A program made the translations under genes and the position numbers. A stretch of 39,397 nt of DNA, from contig MFNO01000036.1 of NCBI GenBank assembly GCA_001782075.1, positions 1-39,397 on the forward strand. Direction: 5' to 3'. The notes under the pieces were generated by a model that did no database searches, had not been told where the DNA came from, and was given only the letters and a program-made list of their open reading frames with translations. The stretch's first letter is position 1, and the number at the start of each line of letters is the position of its first letter. Below, in pieces: positions 32,966-39,397 of the stretch. Source of the DNA: Candidatus Levybacteria bacterium RIFCSPHIGHO2_01_FULL_38_26. Lineage in GTDB: Bacteria; Patescibacteriota; Microgenomatia; Levybacterales; UBA12049.

Positions 32966-33874
32966 ATGGATATTATAGGAAAGAAATATTTATATCTTGT
33001 CATATCATTTATTGTTATCATTCCTGGCATAGTTTCTTTGTTTTTGTTTGGGCTAAATCTATCCATTGATTTTGCTGGGGGATCTCGCATTTCGCTTGCA
33101 ATTTCTGAGGGGGTTTCAGACACAACGGTAGACACAGTTAGAGAAGTCTTAAATGATAAAAAAATTAAAACAACTACTATAGAAAGATCCGAAGACCATA
33201 TCTTTATACGCACAGAGCCTCTAGATCAAAAACTAAATGCAGAGTTTTTAAGCCAGCTAGAGCAAAAGGTAGAGAATTTTAAACTAGAATCTTTTGAAAC
33301 AATAGGCCCAACCATTGGGAGAGAGACCACAGAGAACGCAGTAAAGGCGGTAATTTTAGCATCTGTACTAATAGTTCTTTATATAAGCTGGTCTTTTCGC
33401 AAAGTTCCAAAACCAGCCAGCGGCTTTCGTTTTGGAGTTTGCACAATTATTGCTTTGATACATGATGTTTTGGTTGTTGTGGGAGTATTTTCTATTTTGG
33501 GACATTTTTTCGGAGTTGAGATAGACAGTCTTTTTTTCACTGCGATTCTTACAATTATAGGATTTTCAGTTCATGATACTATTGTTGTCTTTGACAGAAT
33601 TCGGGAAAATCTAAGAAGGATGCCGGGATTGCCTTTTGACAGAGTAGTAAACGATTCAATTCTTCAAACTATGGTCAGGTCGCTTAATACGTCATTTACT
33701 ACCATACTTGTGCTTTTTTCCCTGCTGTTGCTTGGTGGAGAAAACACGAGATGGTTTATAGTAGCGCTTTTAATTGGTATTGTTAGCGGAACATACTCTT
33801 CTATTTTTAACGCGTCTCCTCTTTTGGTAATTTGGCAGGAGAAATTCACTAAAAAAAGTCAGAAAAATTCTTGA
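32966..33874 (+). CDS. secF: Protein translocase subunit SecF
   Basis: 302 residues with six predicted helices. Key motifs: GLNLSIDFAGGSRISL in the first external loop, IGPTIGRETTENAVKA before helix 2, ALIHDVLVVVG, and TIIGFSVHDTIVVFDRIREN, which holds the conserved Asp residues of the RND-type proton path. Partner of SecD in the accessory Sec complex. No terminator is evident after it. Confidence 0.94.
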   Translation: MDIIGKKYLYLVISFIVIIPGIVSLFLFGLNLSIDFAGGSRISLAISEGVSDTTVDTVREVLNDKKIKTTTIERSEDHIFIRTEPLDQKLNAEFLSQLEQKVENFKLESFETIGPTIGRETTENAVKAVILASVLIVLYISWSFRKVPKPASGFRFGVCTIIALIHDVLVVVGVFSILGHFFGVEIDSLFFTAILTIIGFSVHDTIVVFDRIRENLRRMPGLPFDRVVNDSILQTMVRSLNTSFTTILVLFSLLLLGGENTRWFIVALLIGIVSGTYSSIFNASPLLVIWQEKFTKKSQKNS

Positions 33875-33914
33875 GACTTATATAATTCTGGTATCTTGAC
33901 AAAGAAGAAAAGAT

Positions 33915-34403
33915 ATGCTTATGATAAAGTTGATGAGTAATAGAAATTTAATAATTTTGGGTGGCGGTTTACTTATTATAATATTTTTTATAACGATTAC
34001 AATGTGGAATAATAGGTCAATGGTTAGTCAGCCAGAATCCATGCAGCAGAATGGAGACTATATGATGACAGGAGGATCTGAGGAGATGTCTGTTCTGCTT
34101 TCTGCCCAGAGCGATTCAGAAGAATCCGGAGTAGCTAATCTGAAGGAAACAAATGGCGGAACAATAGTGGATATTTTTGTTGCTGGTTACGAAGCTGGGG
34201 TTTCTCAGCCAGCTCATGTTCATATGGGCGTATGTCCTGGAGTGGGGGAAGTAGTTTATCCTCTAAATCCTGTTTTAGATGGTCGATCAACGACAATGCT
34301 GGATGTTTCCATGGCGCAGCTGATGCAGCAATTGCCTTTGGCAATCAATATTCACAAATCAAGCGATGAGATCTCCGTCTACACCTCCTGCGGCGCCCTC
34401 TAA
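33915..34403 (+). CDS. Membrane-anchored CHRD-like domain protein
   Basis: 162 residues. One membrane segment (about 12-31), a Met/Ser/Gln-rich linker, then a beta-sandwich domain (about 55-162) with QPAHVHMGVCPGVG, VYPLNPVLDGRSTT and LPLAINIHKSSDEI followed by SCGAL. This matches small CHRD-like proteins that resemble Cu/Zn superoxide dismutase in fold. The His residues of AHVH and NIHK could bind metal, and the two Cys (in GVCPG and SCGAL) could form a disulfide. Two Met codons further in (33921, 33930) are also possible starts. A TATAAT box at 33881-33886 supports its own promoter. Confidence 0.72.
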   Translation: MLMIKLMSNRNLIILGGGLLIIIFFITITMWNNRSMVSQPESMQQNGDYMMTGGSEEMSVLLSAQSDSEESGVANLKETNGGTIVDIFVAGYEAGVSQPAHVHMGVCPGVGEVVYPLNPVLDGRSTTMLDVSMAQLMQQLPLAINIHKSSDEISVYTSCGAL

Positions 34404-34447
34404 ATGCTCTCTTTACCATCTTATAACATTCAATTTGAGACCTTTTC

Positions 34448-34476
34448 TTGACTAGTTTTACGATTTGTGTTTATCT
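34448..34476 (+). promoter_or_regulatory. Promoter of the secreted-protein gene
   Basis: TTGACT (34448-34453), 17 nt, TTATCT (34471-34476). The start near 34483 leaves a short leader holding a near-perfect ribosome site. Confidence 0.5.
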
Positions 34477-34500
34477 TAATTATGAAGGGAGGTGAAAGAA

Positions 34501-35043
34501 TTGGCCAAAAATAAAGGATTTTCTATGCATTTTCATACCAAGATAATTTTCGTAATTGTTGCTTTTTCTCTTGTTGTAGCTACGGTAGCAGTTCTTGCGG
34601 GAAACGATAACAGAAGCAATAATCCAACAGGTAGGGGGTTTGATGCGTTAGGTTATAACAGAGATACCCGTATTTTTGAAGGTGCGTCTGACGGGGTTGA
34701 CGGTACCCTTGATGGTGCGACCTACGGTCTTACTGTTTACGCAAACGATCACCTAAAGATGAAATGGAATGCGGAATGGGACAGGGGTAACGCAGAGGGT
34801 TGGAACAACGGGCCTTATGGCGCTTGGATTGATAATAACTGGAACGGAAAAGTGCCGAACGGCTCAGGAGAAGTCTGGCAGTACAGAATCAAGTGGATTG
34901 GTGATTGCGGAGCTACGGGAACGCCTACAGGTGATGGAGGATATTGTATCTGGGGGCAATTTGAAGTATTAATGTCCCACGGAACAGTTGCTAACCAGCA
35001 CTTTTGGGATGCGCACGCGATACCATCCGGTTTCGGGATATAA
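34501..35043 (+). CDS. Secreted Trp/Gly/Asn-rich protein, unknown function
   Basis: About 180 residues. The signal peptide (about 10-33) ends near VLAG. The mature domain has a rich aromatic pattern: GYNRDTRIFEGASDGVDG, YANDHLKMKWNAEWDRG, WIDNNWNGKVPNGSGEVW, GYCIWGQFEVLMSHGTVANQ and HFWDAHAIPSG. It looks like a conserved extracellular family, but I can name no function. The start is decided by the ribosome site: GGGAGGTGA (34487-34495) lies 5 nt before a TTG at 34501. The GTG at 34492 overlaps that site and is unlikely. Two Cys in the mature part (about 135 and 148) may pair. Confidence 0.72.
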   Translation: MAKNKGFSMHFHTKIIFVIVAFSLVVATVAVLAGNDNRSNNPTGRGFDALGYNRDTRIFEGASDGVDGTLDGATYGLTVYANDHLKMKWNAEWDRGNAEGWNNGPYGAWIDNNWNGKVPNGSGEVWQYRIKWIGDCGATGTPTGDGGYCIWGQFEVLMSHGTVANQHFWDAHAIPSGFGI

Positions 35044-35271
35044 AGTCCAGATCTTATTAAAATCTTAGATTACTCTTTTCTATCGTGAGGAACGGTAGTA
35101 TTTAAAGTGTCAAGAGATGTATTAATTGCCACTTGGATATGGGATCTCTTTATAAGATGCTTAGATAGATTGTCGTGAAAAAAGATCAGCTTTCAGCAAC
35201 AAATTCTTAAAATCTTTTGTTTCTATTGTTTGGTTTTTTTAAGTCGTTTTTGTACTGTTTCCCGCTTAATA

Positions 35272-35853
35272 TTAAACCTTGTTTTCTTCGTTTTTAATTT
35301 TATGTGGGTCTGTTTTATCTACCTGTTCTCTTGTATATCCCAACAAAGGTAAGGCAATATCCCTCAAATAGATACTCATTATTATAAAAATTGAGCCTAT
35401 CTCAAGACCTTCTTTATAAACAAAATTTTTAAAGGGAGCGAATCTATCTTCATTTTGAAGACTTTCAACAACTTCCCTTGCGGCAACTTGAACATCATAG
35501 GCAGTTTTTGGAGCTTTATTTTTTATTTTCTTAACAAGTTCATCTTTATTTTCTAATACGAATTTATCAGAACCACTTCTGCTCAATATATCCTCACCTT
35601 TTTCATTAAGGGAAATAGGACTTTTTCTTTTAGTGTAGGTAGCAGCAGCATTTTGAGTTCTTTCATCAATTTTTGTACTACATTCAGTTAATTGTGTAGA
35701 CATTTCTTTGTGTTCTTTTTTGAGAGTTTCAATATCTTTTTCAAGCGTATCTACTTTATGTTTATATTGCCCTATCCAAAAAAACGATACAGCCAAAGCA
35801 GAAACAGCAGCAACAATTACAGTAATAGTAATGTTTACAAGGTCAATAGTCAT
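35272..35853 (-). CDS. Membrane-anchored coiled-coil protein, unknown function
   Basis: 193 residues. An N-terminal membrane helix (about 6-27) is followed by a coiled coil (about 30-65, HKVDTLEKDIETLKKEH), then a soluble domain with a central SLNEKGEDILSRSG (about 80-93) and a conserved-looking end FVYKEGLEIGSIFIIMSIYLRD. No named family can be assigned. The gene stands alone, reading left, with a good promoter. There is no obvious terminator in the 228 bp after it. Confidence 0.7.
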   Translation of the reverse strand: MTIDLVNITITVIVAAVSALAVSFFWIGQYKHKVDTLEKDIETLKKEHKEMSTQLTECSTKIDERTQNAAATYTKRKSPISLNEKGEDILSRSGSDKFVLENKDELVKKIKNKAPKTAYDVQVAAREVVESLQNEDRFAPFKNFVYKEGLEIGSIFIIMSIYLRDIALPLLGYTREQVDKTDPHKIKNEENKV

Positions 35854-35872
35854 AACATTATTCTATCATACA

Positions 35873-35901
35873 ATTTTAAAAATAAAAACAGCATTAGTCA
35901 A
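35873..35901 (-). promoter_or_regulatory. Promoter of the gene at 35853
   Basis: On the minus strand TTGACT (35901-35896), 17 nt, TAAAAT (35878-35873). The leader is about 13 nt. Confidence 0.55.
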
Positions 35902-36038
35902 GTATTTCCTATGGGTTCAAACTAAACAAGTCTCCACTGTTTATCTTCCCTTGTCCTTTCCGTGTCTTGAGGGGAGAACCACCCATTTTGCCATTTGACA
36001 AATCGTTTTAGATTTGTTTAGATAAGGTTAAACTGGTG

Positions 36039-36067
36039 TTGACAAGCAGAAAAATTGAGGTTAAATG
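36039..36067 (+). promoter_or_regulatory. Candidate promoter of a plus-strand RNA
   Basis: Perfect TTGACA (36039-36044) with TTAAAT after 16 nt or TAAATG after 17 nt. Points toward a structured, non-coding stretch ending at a terminator. Confidence 0.4.
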
Positions 36068-36072
36068 GCATT

Positions 36073-36325
36073 CCTGATAAAAGTTCTTTAATAATCGTAG
36101 TCATTTTTAGGTTAACTAGGCTTCCGTGCTAATGGAATTTAAGGGTATTTCCTACTTAACGGAGTTAACGTCTGTAGTATTATTTACCACCTAGTAAACC
36201 TAAAAATAATTGCGATTTTAGATGTAAGAGCTAGTCTCTTTCTCGTTAGTTCAACCTAACGGTCTCTACTTTTTAGACCTAAAAGCTCTGATTGCGTATT
36301 TACACTTTCGGAGCTTTTTTTTGCA
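36073..36325 (+). ncRNA. Candidate structured non-coding RNA
   Basis: About 250 nt without a credible ORF on the plus strand, bounded by a TTGACA promoter and an intrinsic terminator. Arms at 36104-36120 and 36190-36206 pair over 17 positions with one mismatch, extended outward by AATCG/CGATT (36093-36097, 36213-36217). A separate hairpin CGTTAG/CTAACG lies at 36244-36261. AGAGCT (about 36227-36232) can pair with AGCTCT (36284-36289), in competition with the terminator stem. I could not match it to tmRNA, RNase P, SRP or a known riboswitch. It could be a 6S-like or regulatory RNA. Confidence 0.4.
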
Positions 36326-36355
36326 TACTGGGCAACATGGTAAAACATGTGCCAT
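36266..36355 (-). CDS. Possible 29-aa Cys-rich micropeptide
   Basis: ATG at 36355 opens a 29-codon frame with CCPVC followed by a later Cys (C7, C8, C11, C18) and many Lys/Arg, like a half zinc ribbon. AGGAGG (36370-36365) sits 9 nt before the ATG, one of the best ribosome sites in the window. The first codons fold in a hairpin (36331-36353), and the frame crosses the plus-strand terminator. It may be a real micropeptide, a leader peptide, or a chance ORF in structured RNA. Confidence 0.35.
   Translation of the reverse strand: MAHVLPCCPVCKKKLRKCKYAIRAFRSKK
36281..36322 (+). terminator. Intrinsic terminator with T8 run
   Basis: AAAAGCTC (36281-36288) pairs with GAGCTTTT (36311-36318), and T continues to 36322. 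The loop is long (22 nt). The T-run is only on the plus strand, so it ends a rightward transcript for which no protein gene is seen. Confidence 0.6.
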
Positions 36356-36471
36356 AAGCTAATCCCTCCTTTCTCGATCTTTTGACCGTGAAGTTGTCAA
36401 GCGGCTACTTAATCGAGAAGTAGAGTTGGACTAGCTCCCCCGTTTAAAATTACACTTTTAAAGCGCACCAT
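36356..36471 (-). promoter_or_regulatory. Folded 5' leader (riboswitch-like) before the micropeptide
   Basis: Read leftward, nested helices can form. AGCTAGTCC (36436-36428) pairs with GGATTAGCT (36365-36357) just before the ATG, using one G-U pair that would be an A-C mismatch on the other strand. Inside it ATTCTCGAT-type arms (36419-36412 with 36378-36371) form 8 bp, and TTGAC/GTCAA (36400-36396, 36386-36382) form the tip. A competing hairpin CTACTT/AAGTAG (36423-36418, 36410-36405) overlaps the middle helix. The ribosome site lies between the closing strands. Confidence 0.35.
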
Positions 36472-36476
36472 TATAT

Positions 36477-36505
36477 ATATAAATTATAGGTTTATTTTAT
36501 GTCAA
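36477..36505 (-). promoter_or_regulatory. Promoter of the leftward leader RNA
   Basis: On the minus strand TTGACA (36505-36500), 17 nt, TTATAT (36482-36477) within an AT-rich run. Start expected near 36470. Confidence 0.5.
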
Positions 36506-36555
36506 CTATTAATTTCTGTATCACAAATAATCAACTTAATTTTTAGCTTCAATTC

Positions 36556-36588
36556 ACGCATGCGTTTTTTTTCTCTTTACCATGGTAA
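36556..36588. repeat. Two perfect palindromes
   Basis: ACGCATGCGT (36556-36565), followed by T8, and TTACCATGGTAA (36577-36588). Neither has a loop, so they are more likely protein-binding sites than terminators. No gene starts nearby on either strand except the leftward leader RNA about 50-80 bp away. Confidence 0.35.
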
Positions 36589-36787
36589 TTTTGTATCGTT
36601 ACCGAGTAGATTAGCTTTGTCTCCGTTAAGTATAATGTATACAATAAATGCTCTTTATCTTGAACAAACCTAGCTTTTTGCACACCTTGTTTTATCAATT
36701 CCAATTATTCAGTTTCAGAATAAATGGTTGAGATACGGAAAGTCTTTACATGTCGTTCTAGAAACAACTTGGCCAATTTCGCCCATT

Positions 36788-36816
36788 TTGGCCATTCTTT
36801 CCAAACGTGCTACAAT
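36788..36816 (+). promoter_or_regulatory. Promoter of a 14-codon ORF
   Basis: TTGGCC (36788-36793), 17 nt, TACAAT (36811-36816). The -35 is the right arm of an inverted repeat GGCCAA/TTGGCC (36771-36776, 36788-36793). The start 7 nt on falls exactly on the ATG at 36823. Confidence 0.4.
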
Positions 36817-36822
36817 TAGTTT

Positions 36823-36867
36823 ATGGCAGACGAACCAATCCAACAACCGCAGGATCAATCTACATAG
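36823..36867 (+). pseudogene. 14-codon ORF, probable remnant of a gene start
   Basis: Encodes MADEPIQQPQDQST then TAG. The composition (Asp/Glu then Gln/Pro-rich) is typical of cytosolic N-termini of CPR membrane proteins, like the protein at 11967. Beyond the TAG the frame stays open for another 13 codons (PSRLVRYTRYKEK) to a TAA. It is best explained as the surviving promoter and 5' end of a decayed gene. A genuine small leaderless peptide, or an amber readthrough, is possible but unsupported. Confidence 0.3.
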
Positions 36868-37030
36868 CCATCTAGACTAGTGAGATACACCCGATATAAA
36901 GAAAAATAATCCAAAGATTAGAAGTAAAAGAGCTAGCGGACTTCGAGTAAGAATTCGGGAAATAAGAATTTAATTCTTAATATATTTCATTAGTAAGCTT
37001 TATTTTAAAAGTCTATTTATATAACGAAGA

Positions 37031-37540
37031 TTAGCGGGTAACTTCAATAATGGCTGGAGTACTATCATTAAGTTCAGTGCCAGGAGCTATTACTGTTATA
37101 CGATTATCAGTAGCGCTTCTGTACATCGTGTATCCTGTGTCCCAAGTGTCTGCGCCTACACAATCAGCTTCTAAAACCGGAGTTCCAGTGTTGGTAAGCG
37201 GATCTGAAGGTAATGCAGCTATGTATTCTGTCACAAGAGTTGTGCAAAACGCATTACCTATACTCGTAGCTGGAGCTACAACAGTAGTATTACTTATTTG
37301 AGTTGGGTCAAGTGGATCTGAGGATATAGTTCCTAATGCAGTTATGTCGCCTCTATTGTCTGCGGAATATTGGCCGATCGAATTTAGAATTTGATTTACA
37401 TCACTTCTACGTTGTGTGTTATTCGCATTTGCAAATTGTCTTGCTGGGTTGATGGCGATAAGGGTGATTGCTAAGAGGACTGCCAGGATTCCGATGACGA
37501 CTAGAAGCTCGATGAGTGTGAACCCCTTTTGTTTAGACAT
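37031..37540 (-). CDS. Type IV pilin-like protein (major pilin/pseudopilin)
   Basis: About 169 residues. The prepilin leader MSKQKG is followed by the cleavage/methylation motif FTLIELLVVIGILAVLLAIT, with the conserved Glu at mature position 5, then the long alpha-1 helix. The C-terminal domain has two Cys (in AFCTTL and EADCVGAD) that probably form the disulfide loop of pilins. The ATG at 37540 gives a normal 6-residue leader. The upstream ATG at 37564 would give 14. A TTGACA-N18-TAAACT promoter candidate (37604-37575, minus) suggests extra, stronger expression than the operon upstream, fitting a major pilin. Confidence 0.88.
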   Translation of the reverse strand: MSKQKGFTLIELLVVIGILAVLLAITLIAINPARQFANANNTQRRSDVNQILNSIGQYSADNRGDITALGTISSDPLDPTQISNTTVVAPATSIGNAFCTTLVTEYIAALPSDPLTNTGTPVLEADCVGADTWDTGYTMYRSATDNRITVIAPGTELNDSTPAIIEVTR

Positions 37541-37615
37541 TTTCTTGGGCAGATAACTTTTCATTTACTATATTAGTTTATGCATACAAAAAAAGATTTG
37601 TCAAGTGGAATTTTA

Positions 37616-38320
37616 CTATGAGTTTATTATATTAAGTATTACAAATACAACTGCTGCCAAAGTCAGCAAGAAAACAATAAAAATTCCAATCACGATCAGA
37701 TTCTTCCTCTTGTTACCATTGTCATTACTAACTTCTTCCTGTTTTTCTCCTCCTTCTTTTTCTGGTTCTTTTTGAGCCGGAGGTGGATTTATTATAGGTT
37801 CTAATTTTAGGAGGTTGTATTGTTTCAGAGGAGCATATTTCCCAAGTATTATTTTTATTGTTGTCTCATTTAACTCTTCGCCAATATTTCCAAAAACGAT
37901 TGATGGAAGCGCTATATTTATGCTAAATCCCAATGCTTGAAATGCTTTCCTCACCTCTTCTATAAAATGACCGTTTCCCGCGATGATTCTAAAGCCCTTT
38001 TCAGAGATAATAACCTTTGAGACTATGACTTCAAAAGGAATATTGTCCAGGAATCTCTGAGTTTCAGCTGCTTGCTGTTCTTTGGTAAGGGCGGGGAAGT
38101 CTCTCTCGAAAAACATATCATGGGAAACGACCATAATCAGGGGAATTGGAGCAATTTTGTTGGATTCCACAAACGATTTAATATCCAGATTTAATTGATC
38201 AGAATTAATTATTTCAAAATCTCTTGCTATTTCGGGTCTAAAACCCAATTGAAATATTCTTTTTGTTTTGTCATCGTACAAAAAAAATCCGTTTTTATGA
38301 AGATAAATGGTTCCTGTCAT
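37616..38320 (-). CDS. Pilus-operon protein with C-terminal membrane anchor, unknown function
   Basis: About 234 residues. A soluble N-terminal part (about 1-175) contains PALTKEQQAAETQRFLDNIPFE, which resembles the helix-strand layout of PilM-like actin-fold subdomains, but no nucleotide-binding motif is evident. A Pro/Glu/Lys linker follows (about 180-205), then one membrane helix (about 208-232) at the very C-terminus. The start is decided by AAGGAG, 8 nt before the ATG at 38320, which also overlaps the upstream stop (ATGA). The GTG at 38338 precedes that site. Probably an assembly component that replaces PilM/PilN-type functions; inferred from position. Confidence 0.65.
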   Translation of the reverse strand: MTGTIYLHKNGFFLYDDKTKRIFQLGFRPEIARDFEIINSDQLNLDIKSFVESNKIAPIPLIMVVSHDMFFERDFPALTKEQQAAETQRFLDNIPFEVIVSKVIISEKGFRIIAGNGHFIEEVRKAFQALGFSINIALPSIVFGNIGEELNETTIKIILGKYAPLKQYNLLKLEPIINPPPAQKEPEKEGGEKQEEVSNDNGNKRKNLIVIGIFIVFLLTLAAVVFVILNIINS

Positions 38321-38730
38321 AAGTAAATCTCCTTCCACGACGTGACAGTAAGAACGTTACTTACATATGTTGCCACAACTTGAATTTTTCGCTGGAAGTC
38401 TCCAGATGTTCCCGTTGATGTAACAGTGATAGGGCTTATCCCATTGCACCCGCCTGCGCCATCCACCACCGTTATAGCCGCGGTGCCTGTGTCGATAGGC
38501 AGTGTTTCACCGCAGTAGTTGGGATTACGAAGCAGGCGAAGTATAGCATTTTCAGCGCCGCTTTGGGCGATGTAATATGTAAGCGTTCCTTCCTCGAGTT
38601 TTTGCGCCGAGACTGAATTGTTAAAAATAATTACCACAGCCGCCGAGGTTACGGTGATCGCAATTATCATGAAAAACAATAAAGTGACCAAGGCTTGCCC
38701 TCTTTGCAATTTAAATTTTTTTTGTCTCAT
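38317..38730 (-). CDS. PilX-like minor pseudopilin
   Basis: 137 residues. The N-terminus RGQALVTLLFFMIIAITVTSAAVVII has the Q-x-L-V/hydrophobic-helix pattern of PilX/GspK-type minor pilins, which lack the FTLIE consensus and the Glu5. The C-terminal domain is beta-rich, with two Cys (NYCGET, GGCNG). It overlaps both neighbours by 4 bp (ATGA), so it is co-translated in the pilus operon. Confidence 0.75.
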   Translation of the reverse strand: MRQKKFKLQRGQALVTLLFFMIIAITVTSAAVVIIFNNSVSAQKLEEGTLTYYIAQSGAENAILRLLRNPNYCGETLPIDTGTAAITVVDGAGGCNGISPITVTSTGTSGDFQRKIQVVATYVSNVLTVTSWKEIYL

Positions 38731-39245
38731 CTTATTCCAATCGTTGTCTGGAAATCTTTCGTTTCCAGCCCTTTTGGCTGTATTATTTTGCTTGTTACAG
38801 TATATTCAATCTGTACTGTATTTTTGCCCCCAGAATTGCCAAGTCTTGTAAAGCTGAGATTGGAAACTGTTGTCTCTGAGCTATTGAGCGCATTTGTTAC
38901 AGCTCCTTCTGCCAGCTCAAGATTTCCACCATTAAGACTATATGTATAGCTTACACCATCTATATTTAGTTGCAAAGCGGTTGATGTAGCTCCTAAAGAC
39001 GCTGGTTGTATTATACCTGCGCTGTCTTGAGCCCTGTTAATATCATACGCAAGTCTTGAGAATATAAAGCGGCCATCCTGCTGTACCGAAGACGTGGCTT
39101 CGGATTCGAGCTGAGCATCTATGATTGATCCAAAGATTTGCGACAAAGCAGCAAGGAGTATGGAAAGTATGCCCATGTAGATTAGGAGCTCTATAAGAGT
39201 GAAACCCGTCCGTCCCTGGGCGGGAATTTCGAATTTTTTCTTCAT
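38727..39245 (-). CDS. Prepilin-type pseudopilin (PilW/GspJ-like)
   Basis: 172 residues. A 14-residue leader ending in RTG precedes FTLIELLIYMGILSILLAAL, with Glu at mature position 5. The following region, with RFIFSRLAYDINRAQ (about 63-77), is typical of PilW/GspJ minor pseudopilins, and the C-terminal domain is beta-rich. Overlaps both neighbours by 4 bp. Confidence 0.85.
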   Translation of the reverse strand: MKKKFEIPAQGRTGFTLIELLIYMGILSILLAALSQIFGSIIDAQLESEATSSVQQDGRFIFSRLAYDINRAQDSAGIIQPASLGATSTALQLNIDGVSYTYSLNGGNLELAEGAVTNALNSSETTVSNLSFTRLGNSGGKNTVQIEYTVTSKIIQPKGLETKDFQTTIGIR

Positions 39246-39397
39246 GGTGCGTAATTAATAGTTATATCATAAAAAGTAGGAGTCTGGGTTGAGTCTAATG
39301 TTGATAGAAATATTTTGTACCGAAAACATTGTCCCGGATTTATTGCTGTGGGGATAGCATAGTCAAAGCTTTCTGTCCCAGTTGTTACAGCCGTGTC
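39242..39397 (-). CDS. C-terminal fragment of the preceding pilus-operon gene
   Basis: A 51-residue open frame from the window edge to a TGA that overlaps the next start codon. The sequence (FRYKIFLSTLDSTQTPTFYD then ITINYAP) looks like a beta-sandwich end of a larger secreted or pseudopilin-type protein. The N-terminus is outside the window, so the family cannot be fixed. Confidence 0.65.
   Translation of the reverse strand, partial: DTAVTTGTESFDYAIPTAINPGQCFRYKIFLSTLDSTQTPTFYDITINYAP

Noticed and set aside
35692-35998. Plus-strand ORFs of 77 and 96 codons opposite the coiled-coil membrane protein
   Set aside because: Phe/Ile/Ser-rich shadow composition, no ribosome site, and they cross that gene's promoter.
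36039-36480. tmRNA, RNase P RNA, SRP RNA or tRNA in the gene-poor stretch
   Set aside because: No TTCGAC/T-loop and CCA end for tmRNA or tRNA, no GAGGAAAGTCC for RNase P, and no GGAAGGAAGCAG-type SRP loop were found on either strand.
36556-36572. ACGCATGCGT plus T8 as an intrinsic terminator
   Set aside because: The palindrome has no loop, so it cannot form a normal terminator hairpin.
38618-38949. Plus-strand ORFs of 77 and 84 codons opposite the pseudopilins
   Set aside because: They lie across two well-supported overlapping genes on the minus strand.

Overview
The window looks like part of a Candidate Phyla Radiation (Patescibacteria) genome, most likely of the Microgenomates type. This is inferred from gene content and gene style, not from a marker tree. 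The DNA is AT-rich and tightly packed, with many 1-11 bp stop/start overlaps. It carries small families that I associate with these genomes: a 47-residue DUF5679 zinc-ribbon protein, DUF4446, DUF3048, Pro/Thr-linker surface proteins and short pseudopilins. prfB (RF2) is present and many genes end in TGA, so the genetic code is the ordinary one and not the UGA-Gly code of Gracilibacteria or SR1.

Layout. 1-4.3 kb: a partial TauE/SafE permease, an APH-like kinase, a DUF218/YdcF-like protein and a GT4 glycosyltransferase. 4.5-9.0 kb: nucleic-acid maintenance, with a DnaQ exonuclease fused to a GIY-YIG nuclease, an alkyltransferase, a family-4-like uracil-DNA glycosylase, an AlkA-like glycosylase and a MazG-like pyrophosphatase. 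9.0-11.9 kb: a membrane-anchored phosphodiester glycosidase divergent from prfB, then an unknown gene. 12.0-16.2 kb: a cell-division/envelope operon with a membrane protein, ftsE, ftsX, a coiled-coil M23 (LytM) protein whose catalytic domain appears circularly permuted, and a Pro/Thr-rich surface protein. 16.2-17.6 kb: t6A genes tsaE, tsaC and a half-length tsaB. 17.6-28.8 kb: a CAP-domain protein, then a sugar-nucleotide and glycosylation block (rmlA, NUDIX, rmlB, rmlD-like, ugd, rmd-like, gmd, GT2-GtrA, GT39) and an EEP-family phosphatase/nuclease. 28.8-35.0 kb: DUF5679, a small membrane protein, DUF4446, DUF3048, a wHTH regulator, secD, secF, a CHRD-like protein and a secreted protein. 35.3-37.0 kb: one membrane protein, then about 1.2 kb without a normal gene that holds promoters, an intrinsic terminator, long complementary arms and two tiny ORFs. 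37.0-39.4 kb: a leftward pilin/pseudopilin operon running off the right edge.

How the genes work together. The nucleotide-sugar block could supply dTDP-6-deoxyhexose, UDP-glucuronate and GDP-D-rhamnose to the lipid-linked-sugar and membrane glycosyltransferases at its 3' end, for surface glycan or glycoprotein assembly. FtsEX next to a coiled-coil LytM protein suggests ABC-driven control of peptidoglycan hydrolysis at division. SecDF and the pseudopilins serve protein export and surface filaments.

The features I find most interesting are the permuted M23 domain, the structured 36.0-36.5 kb RNA-like locus, and a recurring promoter style in which a -10 hexamer lies 6-14 nt before the start codon. 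The last implies leaderless or near-leaderless mRNAs for many operon-first genes, and includes divergent genes whose -10 boxes overlap. No rRNA, tRNA, CRISPR array, insertion sequence or phage genes were recognised. Intergenic stretches not listed below (for example 1828-2014, 35044-35271, 35902-36038 and 36868-37030) hold nothing I can name.
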